Of a stretch of 64,000 nucleotides of DNA, positions 1 to 8,510 are shown piece by piece (the first letter of the stretch is position 1; each line of letters begins with the position of its first letter). The translations under genes and the position numbers were made by a program. This DNA is from UBA4421 sp002704225 (GTDB lineage Bacteria > Pseudomonadota > Gammaproteobacteria > Pseudomonadales > Azotimanducaceae): contig CACDWG010000007.1 in the NCBI GenBank assembly GCA_902556425.1, positions 1 through 64,000 on the forward strand. Reading direction: 5' to 3'. The notes under the pieces were generated by a model, which searched no databases, was not told the origin of the DNA, and was given only the letters and a program-made list of their open reading frames with translations.

Positions 1-558
1 TTAACTCCCGGCAGCCGTATTGCTACAGGGAATGCCATGGATATCTTCATGAACGATAAGACGCTTTTAGGCGTCCAAAATGACGATGGTCAGGTTGCCT
101 TTACGCGCCGTGGCGATATACGCGTCAATCAGAACGGTGAGTTGGCTTTAGTTACAGGGCAGCTCGTGCTGGACGACGGGGGTGTCGCCATCGTGCCACC
201 GGCTGATCAAATACTGAGTATTTCAGACGAGGGCGTGGTTTACGCCGTTGATCCAGAGCAGGAAGTAGCAGAACCACAAGAGGTTGCTCGCCTAATGCTC
301 CGCGACGCCAGTGGCGTATCCATGGAAAAAATGAAAGACGGACTATTTAAAGTTCTTGGGCAGCCAGCCGGAGACTTTGAAACGGGCCCGAACCCGGTGT
401 CGATCTCAAGCGGTCAGTTGGAAGGAAGTGCGGCCAACGCAATGGAAACCATGGTCAAGATGATGAATAGCGTTCGTTCCTTCGAGATGAAGATGAAGTT
501 GGTCAAAGAGCTGGGAGATTTAGGCGACTCCAATAATACGCTAATGCGACTTGGTTAA
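1..558 (+). CDS. flgF: FlgF, proximal rod protein (5'-truncated by window edge)
   Basis: C-terminal part of the rod protein FlgF, which polymerises in the periplasm between the MS ring and the distal rod. The frame is open from base 1, and the residues before the first ATG (ending PGSRIATGNAMD) match the FlgF/FlgG core, so the gene starts upstream of the window; the ATG at 37 is internal. The C-terminus (METMVKMMNSVRSFEMKMKL) is the usual amphipathic flagellar rod/hook helix. flgG follows after 76 nt on the same strand. FlgF rather than FlgE is inferred from its position directly before flgG and its modest length. Confidence 0.85.
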   Translation, partial: LTPGSRIATGNAMDIFMNDKTLLGVQNDDGQVAFTRRGDIRVNQNGELALVTGQLVLDDGGVAIVPPADQILSISDEGVVYAVDPEQEVAEPQEVARLMLRDASGVSMEKMKDGLFKVLGQPAGDFETGPNPVSISSGQLEGSAANAMETMVKMMNSVRSFEMKMKLVKELGDLGDSNNTLMRLG

Positions 559-634
559 TTTGTCAGATAAATCGGCTGACACGACGAATAACAGACAATC
601 TACAACGGGTTGTCAAAACGGATAAGGACAGACT

Positions 635-1420
635 ATGGATGCTTCTTTGTGGGTTGCTAAGACTGGGTTAAACGCTCAGCAAACGCGCATGAGCGTGATC
701 TCTAATAACTTAGCTAACGTCAACACTAATGGCTTCAAACGAGATCGAGCCGTTTTCGAAGATTTGCTCTACCAGAACATTCGCCAAGCCGGCGGTCAGA
801 CCGGAGCAGACACCAACGCGCCGAATGGTTTTATGTTGGGCACCGGTACTCGCATCGTCGCGACAGAAAAAATGCAGGGTCAGGGCAACATGATTGCTAC
901 GGAAAATGCCTTAGATTTAGCCGTTGAAGGACCGGGACTTTTCCAGATATTGCAGCCTGATGGCACCGTTGCCTACACCCGTGATGGTAGCTTTAAGCTT
1001 TCCCAGGACGGTGAGCTGGTGACCAGTTCCGGCTATCTGCTGCAGCCACAAATTGTGATTCCTCAGGAAGCGGCAAGTATCACGGTAGGTACTGATGGCA
1101 CGGTGAGCGTCGAATTAGCGAACGGTGGCGGTAATCAGCAAATAGGCCAAATACAGATCGCGCGTTTCGTCAATGCATCAGGCTTGGAATCACTGGGACA
1201 GAATTTGTTTCGAGAAACCCAAGCCAGTGGGCCACCTATTGTCTTGGTTCCTGGTGAACAGGGCGCGGGCAGAGTGGCGCAGGGCATGCTTGAGGCTTCC
1301 AACGTTAACGTTGTGGAAGAGCTCGTTAACATGATCGAAACCCAGCGAGCCTATGAAGTGAACTCCAAGGCGATATCGGCTGTGGATTCCATGCTTCGCT
1401 TCTTGAATAACAACTTATAG
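635..1420 (+). CDS. flgG: FlgG, distal rod protein
   Basis: Forms the distal rod, the drive shaft that crosses the P and L rings. At 261 aa it has the family's usual length. The N-terminus MDASLWVAKTGLNAQQTRMS followed by VISNNLANVNTNGFKRDR is the conserved rod signature. The C-terminus carries the matching helix (ETQRAYEVNSKAISAVDSML). An AAGGAC Shine-Dalgarno lies just upstream of the ATG. flgH begins 8 nt after the stop, so the flgF-L genes look co-transcribed. Identification is secure. Confidence 0.97.
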   Translation: MDASLWVAKTGLNAQQTRMSVISNNLANVNTNGFKRDRAVFEDLLYQNIRQAGGQTGADTNAPNGFMLGTGTRIVATEKMQGQGNMIATENALDLAVEGPGLFQILQPDGTVAYTRDGSFKLSQDGELVTSSGYLLQPQIVIPQEAASITVGTDGTVSVELANGGGNQQIGQIQIARFVNASGLESLGQNLFRETQASGPPIVLVPGEQGAGRVAQGMLEASNVNVVEELVNMIETQRAYEVNSKAISAVDSMLRFLNNNL

Positions 1421-1428
1421 GTCATATC

Positions 1429-2124
1429 GTGGTCTACCTTAAACCAATAAGTTTTGTCTTGTTTAGCTTGGTAATGGCGTCAGCCTGCACCGCTCCACAA
1501 ATAACGCCGATCCTGAAAGAACAGGCATTTGAGCCGGTAACGCCCGTGATGCCAGCTGAGGTCACAACCGTAACGGGCTCCATTTTTGCCGACAGTAACG
1601 CGCGTTATCGCTTTGGCTTTAAAAAGAATTTTCAGGTCGGGGACATCATCACGGTCGTGCTCACTGAAGCGACTCAGGCTCAGCGCCAGAGTGGAGTAGA
1701 GACGACTCGTGAAGGCACAAATAGTCCGTTAAAGGCACTCCAAGGCGCCTTCACCTTGGACAGTAATCGGCTGAAGAGGGCGGCAAAGGCCATTCCCTTC
1801 GATGATTTGACCGTTGAATCCAAGGGGTCGGGTACAGCCAACCAAGCGGCGTCTTTGAGCGGGGCTATTGCCGCGACGGTGATACAAGTGCTGCCGAACG
1901 AAAGTTTACTTATTAAGGGCCAGAAGCGCCTGACGCTTAGCGAGGGTAGCGAGACAATTCAATTGCTGGGTTTGGTCGACCAGCGCGATGTCCAGCCGGA
2001 CAACACCGTGCTGTCGTCACGCTTGGCTAACGCTCGTATCTCTTACGAGGGATCCGGAGACCTGTCCGCTGTCGCCAAGGTGCCGTGGGGCACCAATCTT
2101 GTTAATAAAGTGTGGCCATTCTAA
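1429..2124 (+). CDS. flgH: FlgH, L-ring lipoprotein
   Basis: Outer-membrane L-ring protein of the flagellar basal body, 231 aa. A GTG start is used 8 nt after flgG. The N-terminus is a lipoprotein signal (hydrophobic stretch ending MASAC, with Cys20 the likely lipidation site). The body has typical FlgH features: GSIFADSNARYRFG, VGDIITVVLTE and the QVLPNESLLIKGQKRL segment. Its TAA stop overlaps the ATG of flgI (TAATG), implying translational coupling. Confidence 0.95.
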   Translation: MVYLKPISFVLFSLVMASACTAPQITPILKEQAFEPVTPVMPAEVTTVTGSIFADSNARYRFGFKKNFQVGDIITVVLTEATQAQRQSGVETTREGTNSPLKALQGAFTLDSNRLKRAAKAIPFDDLTVESKGSGTANQAASLSGAIAATVIQVLPNESLLIKGQKRLTLSEGSETIQLLGLVDQRDVQPDNTVLSSRLANARISYEGSGDLSAVAKVPWGTNLVNKVWPF

Positions 2125-3296
2125 TGATTTTTATACGAGTTAATTTCTGGGCCTTAGTTATGTCCTTAGTCATGCAGCCCGTTTTGCTTAACCAAGCAGC
2201 GGCGGACCGCATCAAGGACCTTACCTCGGTGGCCGGTGCGCGCCCTAATCAGCTGATCGGCTACGGACTAGTCGTCGGTCTGCAGGGAACCGGTGACAAA
2301 GATAAAATTTCCTTCACTGCACAAAGTCTAAAGAAGGTTCTTGATCGCTTAGGCGTGGATGTCGACGGACCGATTTCAAATTACGATTTGTTTAGTCGAG
2401 GCGTCGCGAATCTAGCGTACGACAAGTCCAAACTCGACAATGTGGCTTCCGTGCTTGTAACAGCAACGTTGCCGCCCTTCGCGAAACCAGGCCAGTCGGT
2501 AGACGTGAATGTCGCGACAATTGGCTTGGCGACAAGTTTGCGCGGTGGAAACCTGATACTTACTGAGTTACGTGGTGCAGACGGCCAGATTTATGCGTTG
2601 GCGCAGGGCCCGTTGACAACGACAGGCATTGAAGTGAGCGCGGCAGGCTCTGAAATCAGCATCGGAGTGCCGACAACAGCTCGAGTGCCTAATGGTGCGC
2701 TAGTGGAGCGAGCCGTCGAAACTCCTTTTGGTGAATCAGAGTTTGTCGTCCTAAACGCCCATCAAACCGACTTTACGACGGTAAGTGCGATATCGGATGC
2801 AATTAACGAAAAATTTGGCGTAGGCACCGCGAATGCGCTAGATGCCCGATCGGTCGCTGTGCGAGCGCCCCAAAGCCTGCCCGAGCGAGTTGGATTTCTG
2901 AGCATGGTTGAGAATATTGACGTCATTCCAGGAGAGCCTAAGGCTCGGGTTGTTGTGAATTCCCGCACGGGCACGGTTGTGATAAGTCGAACGGTAAAAG
3001 TGACAGCGGCTGCAGTAACACAAGGCAGCTTGTCGGTTTCCATTGCGGCAACAAACGAAGTTGTTCAGCCGCAAGCTGGCCTGTTCGGTGGCGACGGTGA
3101 GGCAGTAGAGGTTCAAAACGCTGACATCGAAGTAAGCGAAGAAGTGAACCCTATGTTCCTATTCCAGCCTGGCGTCGATCTGAGAGATATCGTAGAAGCG
3201 GTGAATCAAGTGGGCGCAAGTCCTTCTTCCCTAATCGCTATTTTGGAAGCGCTGAAAAGCTCGGGCAGCCTTCGTGCTGAACTGTTGGTGATCTAG
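2124..3296 (+). CDS. flgI: FlgI, P-ring protein
   Basis: Periplasmic P-ring protein, exported by Sec. A hydrophobic signal (FWALVMSLVMQPVLLNQAAA) precedes the mature start DRIKDLTSVAGARPNQLIGY, and GLVVGLQGTGD follows, a hallmark of FlgI. I chose the ATG at 2124 because it overlaps the flgH stop. An in-frame GTG at 2112 would add four residues. The C-terminus (DLRDIVEAVNQVGASPSSLI ... LKSSGSLRAELLVI) is full length. flgJ starts 5 nt downstream. Confidence 0.96.
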   Translation: MIFIRVNFWALVMSLVMQPVLLNQAAADRIKDLTSVAGARPNQLIGYGLVVGLQGTGDKDKISFTAQSLKKVLDRLGVDVDGPISNYDLFSRGVANLAYDKSKLDNVASVLVTATLPPFAKPGQSVDVNVATIGLATSLRGGNLILTELRGADGQIYALAQGPLTTTGIEVSAAGSEISIGVPTTARVPNGALVERAVETPFGESEFVVLNAHQTDFTTVSAISDAINEKFGVGTANALDARSVAVRAPQSLPERVGFLSMVENIDVIPGEPKARVVVNSRTGTVVISRTVKVTAAAVTQGSLSVSIAATNEVVQPQAGLFGGDGEAVEVQNADIEVSEEVNPMFLFQPGVDLRDIVEAVNQVGASPSSLIAILEALKSSGSLRAELLVI

Positions 3297-3301
3297 CTGC
3301 T

Positions 3302-3742
3302 ATGACTGATCTAATCACGCCAGATCCACGAATGACCAATGCCCTTGACTTTGCCGGTCTTGCACAAATGCGTGCAGGTGCCGCTCAGGGCGAAGAGAAG
3401 GTCACGAAAGAAGTTGCGCAGCAGTTTGAGTCTATCTTTATCAATATGATGCTCAAGTCCATGCGGGATGCGACGGAGCGTTCTGGGTTGTTGGATTCCG
3501 AGGCGACCAAAACCTACGAGTCTATGTTCGACCAGCAAATGTCGACAGAGCTCGCTGGCAAGGGCACCTTTGGTATTGCTCAAGCTCTGCAAAACCAGCT
3601 GAATCTCAATCCGAGTAAGAGCAGTCCCGGTGAGTACGTGCCGCTTAAGCAAATTCGGAGCTATGAACTCAAGCAAGGGGAAGGCAGCTACGAACTGCAG
3701 CGTGGAGCGCGCCCCCTGACTTTTGCCAAGGGTGATCTATGA
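3302..3742 (+). CDS. flgJ: FlgJ, rod-capping domain only (no muramidase)
   Basis: Rod-assembly cap/scaffold. The protein is only 146 aa and contains just the N-terminal rod-binding domain (KEVAQQFESIFINMMLKSMR, then ESMFDQQMSTELA and GTFGIAQALQNQL). In enterobacteria and pseudomonads FlgJ carries a second C-terminal glucosaminidase domain of about 150 aa that opens the peptidoglycan; it is missing here and no frameshifted remnant follows. The stop overlaps flgK by 4 nt (ATGA). A separate lytic transglycosylase at 40828-41949 may supply the missing activity (inference). Confidence 0.93.
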   Translation: MTDLITPDPRMTNALDFAGLAQMRAGAAQGEEKVTKEVAQQFESIFINMMLKSMRDATERSGLLDSEATKTYESMFDQQMSTELAGKGTFGIAQALQNQLNLNPSKSSPGEYVPLKQIRSYELKQGEGSYELQRGARPLTFAKGDL

Positions 3743-6732
3743 CAGATCTTCTTTCCATCGGCGGCTCTGCGGTTCGAAACAGCCAGCTGGCGTTATCGGT
3801 TGTTAGTAACAATATTGCGAACGTCAATACTGATGGCTATGTGCGACAAGATTTAGATTTGCAGGAGGGACTGCCCACAAAGAATGGCCTGTTCTATTTA
3901 GGCAGCGGTGCGATCGCTGACGGTGTGCGCCGGTCTTACGACGGTCAAGTGGAATCCTCGCTGCGCACAAGCATTAGTGACCTGCAGGCGCAGTCGCCTT
4001 TGATCGAGAACACCGAGCGCTTGATCAACGTATTTGGCAACAAAAATGCCTCGTTGACCCCAGCTCTAGGCAGCTTTTTTGATAGTCTGCGCGCGCTGAG
4101 TGTTGATGCGTCTTCAGAGGCCCTGCGTAATCAGGTGCTAAATGAAGGGCAAACTCTGGCTGCTCGCTTTAATGGTCTTGCGACCCAGTTGGATAGCCTT
4201 GATCTGGAAACCCGCAAAGTCGCAGAAGATCGCGTCGCTAAATTTAATTTGCTGACAGAGCAACTTGCCGGGATTAATGCCGGTTTGCAAAAGGCATCCG
4301 ACGTCGCCAAACAGCCAGCCAGTTTGCTCGACAGTCGCGATCAGATACTTCGGGATATGGCTCAAATCGCCCGCGTTTCTGTACAAGAGCAGGCTAATGG
4401 GACTGTTACTGTGAGCATTGGTGCAAGATCAACAACCGCCGCTGTCGTTGATGGCCTCAAGTCGGTGCCAATAGGCATCAATTTCTTGTCGGGCTCGCCG
4501 AGCCGGTCGGAGCTGCAGCTCGACCCCTTTAATAATCCGGTAAATCTCTCTGGCCTCATTGGTGGTGAATTGGGCGGTGTACTGGGCTTTCGTGATCAAA
4601 TGCTGGCACCGGCAATGGCCCAGCTGGACGATATCGCTGTGACTTTCATGAGCGAAATGAATGCTGCTCATGCCAAGGGCATGGATATGGCAGAGCAGGC
4701 GGGAGCCCAGCTCTTTAGCGCCTCTCCGGAGTTTGTTGTCGATTACAGCATGGCGAACGCAAGCACAACGGTAAGCATTAATGTCGATGAACAGGCGGAT
4801 GCTAATCTGCGTCCGTTAGACCTTGCCTATGACGCGCCAAATACACGTTGGGTTGCCGAAGACACCCTTTCTGGGATTCGTTACGTGTCGAGCGGTTCGC
4901 CCCAGAAAATTGCGGTCAACGGTTTAACCATCAGTTTTAGTGGCCAGGCTCAGGCCGGGGACGTCCTCAGTATCAGCGGCGAGTATCGAGCTGCACGAAG
5001 CATCGCGATGGCTATCGAAGACCCAAAGTCCCTCGCTGCAGGGGACCTGTTTCGTGTGTCGCAAAGTGTTTCGAACACCAGTGACACTAATGCCCTTATT
5101 CGTCTCATTGAGAATGGTGTCGCTGAAGGCTCGATCTCTAATTTGGACGCGTTGTTAGTTAACAACCTTAACATTGATGCTGCATTAACGGTTTCTGCAA
5201 GCTATTCGCTAGCAAAAATGACCGTTCCGGCAGGCACTTCAAATCTCCAGCTCAGCATGAGTAAAAGCACAAGCAGTGATGCGGAATTACAGGTTTTTAC
5301 TCGCGATGGCAGACACCTATTTGGCAGCGCGCTGACAGATGCCCAACAAAGCGTGATGTTGAGTCAACAAAATGGCTTCGTGTCGGGCAGCACTTATAGC
5401 GACAGCTATCTTAACGGTGCCGCCAGTTACAAGGGTCTGAGCTGGTCCATGGGCAGTAGTGCTAAGGCAGTGATCGATAGGCTGGACGACGGTAGTTCAG
5501 TGGTGACCGCGGAAGCACTTTTGCGTGGGGGCGCTTTGCCTAGTTTAACAAACAGTGGGTCCAGCAAGATGACCGTTGTAGCCGCTGGGGCATTGAAACT
5601 GGATGGTGCGGCTCTACCGAAGCTTGAAATCGCGGCGGGAGCAAGCTTAACGACCAGTGCAGTCGCCAGTTGGCTTAATGCTGCTATTAGCTCTTCAGGT
5701 CTTTCATTAAGCGCCGCCGCACAAAATGAAATTCGTATTCCAGTCAATGAAATTTCGACAACGACAGGGTCGCTGGCGATCAACGGCGTCAGCATTCATA
5801 ACGCGACCGCGATTGAAAGCACCGCCGCTCTCGTTAATAGCATTAATGCCAAAACCAGTAATACGAATGTTGAGGCGTGGCTAGATTTTGACGGAGCTTT
5901 GATCCTATCGAATACGGCTGGAAATGAGCATAAAACAATATCCTTGGGGAGCAGCAGTGCAGTGTTCACTAACTTATCTGGTGATATTCAGGCAGGTGTC
6001 GCGATCACTGCCACCCGAAGAGCAGGCGATACCAGCGACCGCACGGTTGCACTGACATTGTCGGAAACAGGTAGCGCATCCGATCTGGCAAAACTGGGCT
6101 TTGCGACAACCTTAGATGTGCCCGGAACGCTTAGCGAAGACCTAATCGTCTTTACCACGGGTTCGTTGAGTAATACTGCAGCGTTAAGCGCAAGCTACGA
6201 AAAAGGCAACTCCGATCCGTTGAAATTGCGGTCTTCGCCTTTGCAAATAAATTTCACATCTGATTCCACCTATCAGATTACAGATACTCAGACCTCGACC
6301 GTCCTGGCCGAGCGCTCGTATGTAGCGGGTCAGGCGATTCAATATCAGAACCTGCAGGTGACATTAGATGGAGCGCCGCGGTCAGGTGACACTTTTAGCA
6401 TTGACAATAATAGCGACGGTTTTGGTAGCAATGAAAATTTGCTGCGTTTGATTGATATCGAAGCGGCTAAGGTTCTAGGCAATAACAACACGCTCCACGA
6501 ATCCTATCTTGGGCTACTCAACCAGGCTGGCGGCACGGCCCGACAAGCACAAGTGACGCAAGAAGCCATGCAAGTCGTCTACGAACAAGCCAATGAAGCC
6601 CGTGACAAAGTCGCGGGCGTTAATCTGGACGAAGAAGCCGCTAACCTAATTCGCTTTCAACAGTCTTATCAGGCGTCCGCGCGTTTGATGCAAACCGCCA
6701 ATCAACTGTTTGATGTGATTCTGAGACTGTAA
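3739..6732 (+). CDS. flgK: FlgK, hook-filament junction protein 1, enlarged
   Basis: Junction protein joining hook to filament. The N-terminus (LLSIGGSAVRNSQLALSVVS, then NNIANVNTDGYVRQD) and C-terminus (NLIRFQQSYQASARLMQTAN) are the conserved FlgK ends. The protein is 997 aa, against about 550-680 aa in common relatives. The excess lies in the middle and is rich in Ser, Ala and Thr. It includes a segment near residues 690-740 resembling the flagellin hook-IN motif (ALVNSINAKTSNTNVEAWLD). The extra mass should be surface-exposed. flgL follows after 11 nt with an AAGGGAGA ribosome site. Confidence 0.95.
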   Translation: MTDLLSIGGSAVRNSQLALSVVSNNIANVNTDGYVRQDLDLQEGLPTKNGLFYLGSGAIADGVRRSYDGQVESSLRTSISDLQAQSPLIENTERLINVFGNKNASLTPALGSFFDSLRALSVDASSEALRNQVLNEGQTLAARFNGLATQLDSLDLETRKVAEDRVAKFNLLTEQLAGINAGLQKASDVAKQPASLLDSRDQILRDMAQIARVSVQEQANGTVTVSIGARSTTAAVVDGLKSVPIGINFLSGSPSRSELQLDPFNNPVNLSGLIGGELGGVLGFRDQMLAPAMAQLDDIAVTFMSEMNAAHAKGMDMAEQAGAQLFSASPEFVVDYSMANASTTVSINVDEQADANLRPLDLAYDAPNTRWVAEDTLSGIRYVSSGSPQKIAVNGLTISFSGQAQAGDVLSISGEYRAARSIAMAIEDPKSLAAGDLFRVSQSVSNTSDTNALIRLIENGVAEGSISNLDALLVNNLNIDAALTVSASYSLAKMTVPAGTSNLQLSMSKSTSSDAELQVFTRDGRHLFGSALTDAQQSVMLSQQNGFVSGSTYSDSYLNGAASYKGLSWSMGSSAKAVIDRLDDGSSVVTAEALLRGGALPSLTNSGSSKMTVVAAGALKLDGAALPKLEIAAGASLTTSAVASWLNAAISSSGLSLSAAAQNEIRIPVNEISTTTGSLAINGVSIHNATAIESTAALVNSINAKTSNTNVEAWLDFDGALILSNTAGNEHKTISLGSSSAVFTNLSGDIQAGVAITATRRAGDTSDRTVALTLSETGSASDLAKLGFATTLDVPGTLSEDLIVFTTGSLSNTAALSASYEKGNSDPLKLRSSPLQINFTSDSTYQITDTQTSTVLAERSYVAGQAIQYQNLQVTLDGAPRSGDTFSIDNNSDGFGSNENLLRLIDIEAAKVLGNNNTLHESYLGLLNQAGGTARQAQVTQEAMQVVYEQANEARDKVAGVNLDEEAANLIRFQQSYQASARLMQTANQLFDVILRL

Positions 6733-6743
6733 GGGAGATCTTG

Positions 6744-7961
6744 ATGAAAATTTCTACTGCATTGAGCTTCCAACGCTCTCTTAACACGATGCAAGAAACT
6801 TCTGCGCAAGTGGCGAAAACGCGTGAGCAGTTGGCCACGGGCAAGGAGATCGTGCGACCCAGTGATGACACAATTAAAGTCAGCACAATTGAAAACCTTG
6901 ACCGAGCGATTGCAAAGGAAGACACCTATCAAACGCTGATGGGTCAATTGAAAGAACGATATCAGCTTGAAGAAACTGCCCTAACAAATGGATCAGATAT
7001 TTTAGTCCGGGTGAAAGAGCTGGCCTTGCAAGCAGCTAACGCCACACTGTCTACTAAGGATCGCGAGATCATCGCGGTGGAAGTTCAAGGTCTACGCGAC
7101 GAGTTGCTAAGCATTGCAAATACCCGCGACTCAGCGGGAAATTCCGTTTTTGCGGGTGGTAATACCGAATCTGTGGCATTTCAAACTCAGGGCGATGGTA
7201 GCGTTTTGTATCAGGGCGATGCGCGCCAGACACTGGTAAACGTCAGTGACGAGCGCCAGTTGGGAAAAAATCGAAACGGCTTAGATGTTTTTTCTTCAAC
7301 GGATCGTGTCGTAGCAGGCAGGCCGGCAACGTTTACTCTATCCGTAGCCAGCATGGCTTCTTTTAACGTGAATCATATACTCTCTGACGGCACAACCAGT
7401 TTAAGCTTAGATCATTCTGGCAGTAATCAACCAGCAGATGCCCAAGATTTGCTTACCGACATAACAGGCCACGAAAACTACGAAAAATTCGAATATGTCG
7501 CTTCACTGTCAGGTAATAATCTGGTCTTCACTGCGAAAAGCAACGAACCCGTCGAACCTGCTGCAGCGCCCACGTTTGGCGCCTTAACGGTCTCGGGTGC
7601 GCAGACCGGAGTTGCCGACACGACCGTGGGCGTCGGATTCTTCGCCGCGCTAGATGATTTTATCGCAGGCCTGCAACATGACGATTTACCCAACATCCAG
7701 CGTGCCTTAGGAGAGGTTTCCTCGCTACACGACGGATTGGCTCTCTCGATAGGCAAGGTCGGTAGCGAGATTCAAAGTGTCGATACTCAAATGGAAATCA
7801 ATTCGGATACCCGACTTCGGCTGCAGAGCATGTTATCGACTGAAGAGGATCTCGATTACGCTGAAGCGATCACCCGTTTCAATCAAGAGATGACTCGATT
7901 GGAAGCAACTCAGACGTCATTTGCCAAAGTGTCTCAGCTCAGCCTGTTCGACTTCCTTTAG
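6744..7961 (+). CDS. flgL: FlgL, hook-filament junction protein 3
   Basis: Second junction protein, related to flagellin. The N-terminus (MKISTALSFQRSLNTMQETS) and the C-terminal helix (YAEAITRFNQEMTRLEATQT) are typical, and the length (405 aa) is in range. I chose the ATG at 6744 over the TTG at 6741 because of its spacing from AAGGGAGA. It is the last gene of the flgF-L run. Its stop lies only 4 nt from the stop of the convergent FliS-like gene and no terminator separates them, so the two transcripts probably overlap in antisense. Confidence 0.95.
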   Translation: MKISTALSFQRSLNTMQETSAQVAKTREQLATGKEIVRPSDDTIKVSTIENLDRAIAKEDTYQTLMGQLKERYQLEETALTNGSDILVRVKELALQAANATLSTKDREIIAVEVQGLRDELLSIANTRDSAGNSVFAGGNTESVAFQTQGDGSVLYQGDARQTLVNVSDERQLGKNRNGLDVFSSTDRVVAGRPATFTLSVASMASFNVNHILSDGTTSLSLDHSGSNQPADAQDLLTDITGHENYEKFEYVASLSGNNLVFTAKSNEPVEPAAAPTFGALTVSGAQTGVADTTVGVGFFAALDDFIAGLQHDDLPNIQRALGEVSSLHDGLALSIGKVGSEIQSVDTQMEINSDTRLRLQSMLSTEEDLDYAEAITRFNQEMTRLEATQTSFAKVSQLSLFDFL

Positions 7962-7965
7962 TGCT

Positions 7966-8400
7966 TTAAGCGAGTAACTCGGTCGACAGGCCGTTAGATT
8001 GAGTAACAGATTGTGTGGGAGAAGAGGTGGTCGGCATCAAGAGTGATTCCCAACCTTTTTGCAGTTCGCAGACGAGCAGCCTAATTTCTTGAAGATCTTC
8101 CTCTAAAGGTAGCTGCATACTATGGTCCATCGAACGCTCGAGCATGCCGAAAAAATCTTTCAGGTGGCTGACCAGCTGGGAGTCGGGTAAGTCCTGAAAG
8201 CTTCGGTCTAAAAAGCGCATCAGATTTTTTGCATGACGCAATGATGTACCAGCAGAAGCGTGCCTTTGAGCCTGGGCGTTTCGTTCCGCGATCGCCAAAC
8301 TATTAATCAGCGAGTCAAACAGCCAGTGAATTTCCTGCTGTTTTTCCTCGCTAAAAATCGCTAGCGATTTTATGTATTGCGCAAAATGTGACACGTGCAA
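7966..8400 (-). CDS. Divergent FliS-like protein (putative second flagellar export chaperone)
   Basis: A 144-aa, all-helical protein with weak but structured similarity to FliS, the chaperone that binds the flagellin C-terminus. From LFD to the late conserved Trp (ELQKGWESLL) the span is 91 residues, exactly as in the canonical FliS in this window (LFD ... ELREAW), with similar helix and loop patterning. The early motif typical of FliS is not preserved. A near-perfect sigma-28 promoter lies directly upstream, which independently supports a flagellar role. The start is uncertain: TTG at 8400 or GTG at 8394, with a short leader and weak ribosome site. Its client is unknown; FlgL, FlgK or one flagellin are possibilities. 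Confidence 0.7.
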   Translation of the reverse strand: MHVSHFAQYIKSLAIFSEEKQQEIHWLFDSLINSLAIAERNAQAQRHASAGTSLRHAKNLMRFLDRSFQDLPDSQLVSHLKDFFGMLERSMDHSMQLPLEEDLQEIRLLVCELQKGWESLLMPTTSSPTQSVTQSNGLSTELLA

Positions 8401-8424
8401 TCCAAATACTTTGCCTACACCTTA

Positions 8425-8451
8425 TTATCGGGAGAATAACCAGCTTCTTTA
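8425..8451 (-). promoter_or_regulatory. Sigma-28 promoter of the FliS-like gene
   Basis: Reading the minus strand: TAAAGAAG, 11 nt, CCCGATAA. The -10 element differs from the enterobacterial sigma-28 consensus GCCGATAA only at the first base. The predicted transcription start is about 8418, giving a leader of about 20 nt. This is the closest match to consensus among the eight sigma-28-like sites in the window. Confidence 0.85.
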
Positions 8452-8480
8452 GCCGATTTTTAAAAAACAAAGAAGAGCGT

Positions 8481-8500
8481 GGCGCTAGCGCCCGTTTTTT
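8481..8500 (+). terminator. Possible terminator: palindrome plus T run
   Basis: The perfect 12-bp palindrome GGCGCTAGCGCC (8481-8492) is followed on the plus strand by CG and six T. It could stop transcripts running out of flgL, or act in reverse for the Sel1 gene, where a T-rich stretch lies further away. The stem is short, so the call is tentative. Confidence 0.35.
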
Positions 8501-8510
8501 AGTCCGGTTC

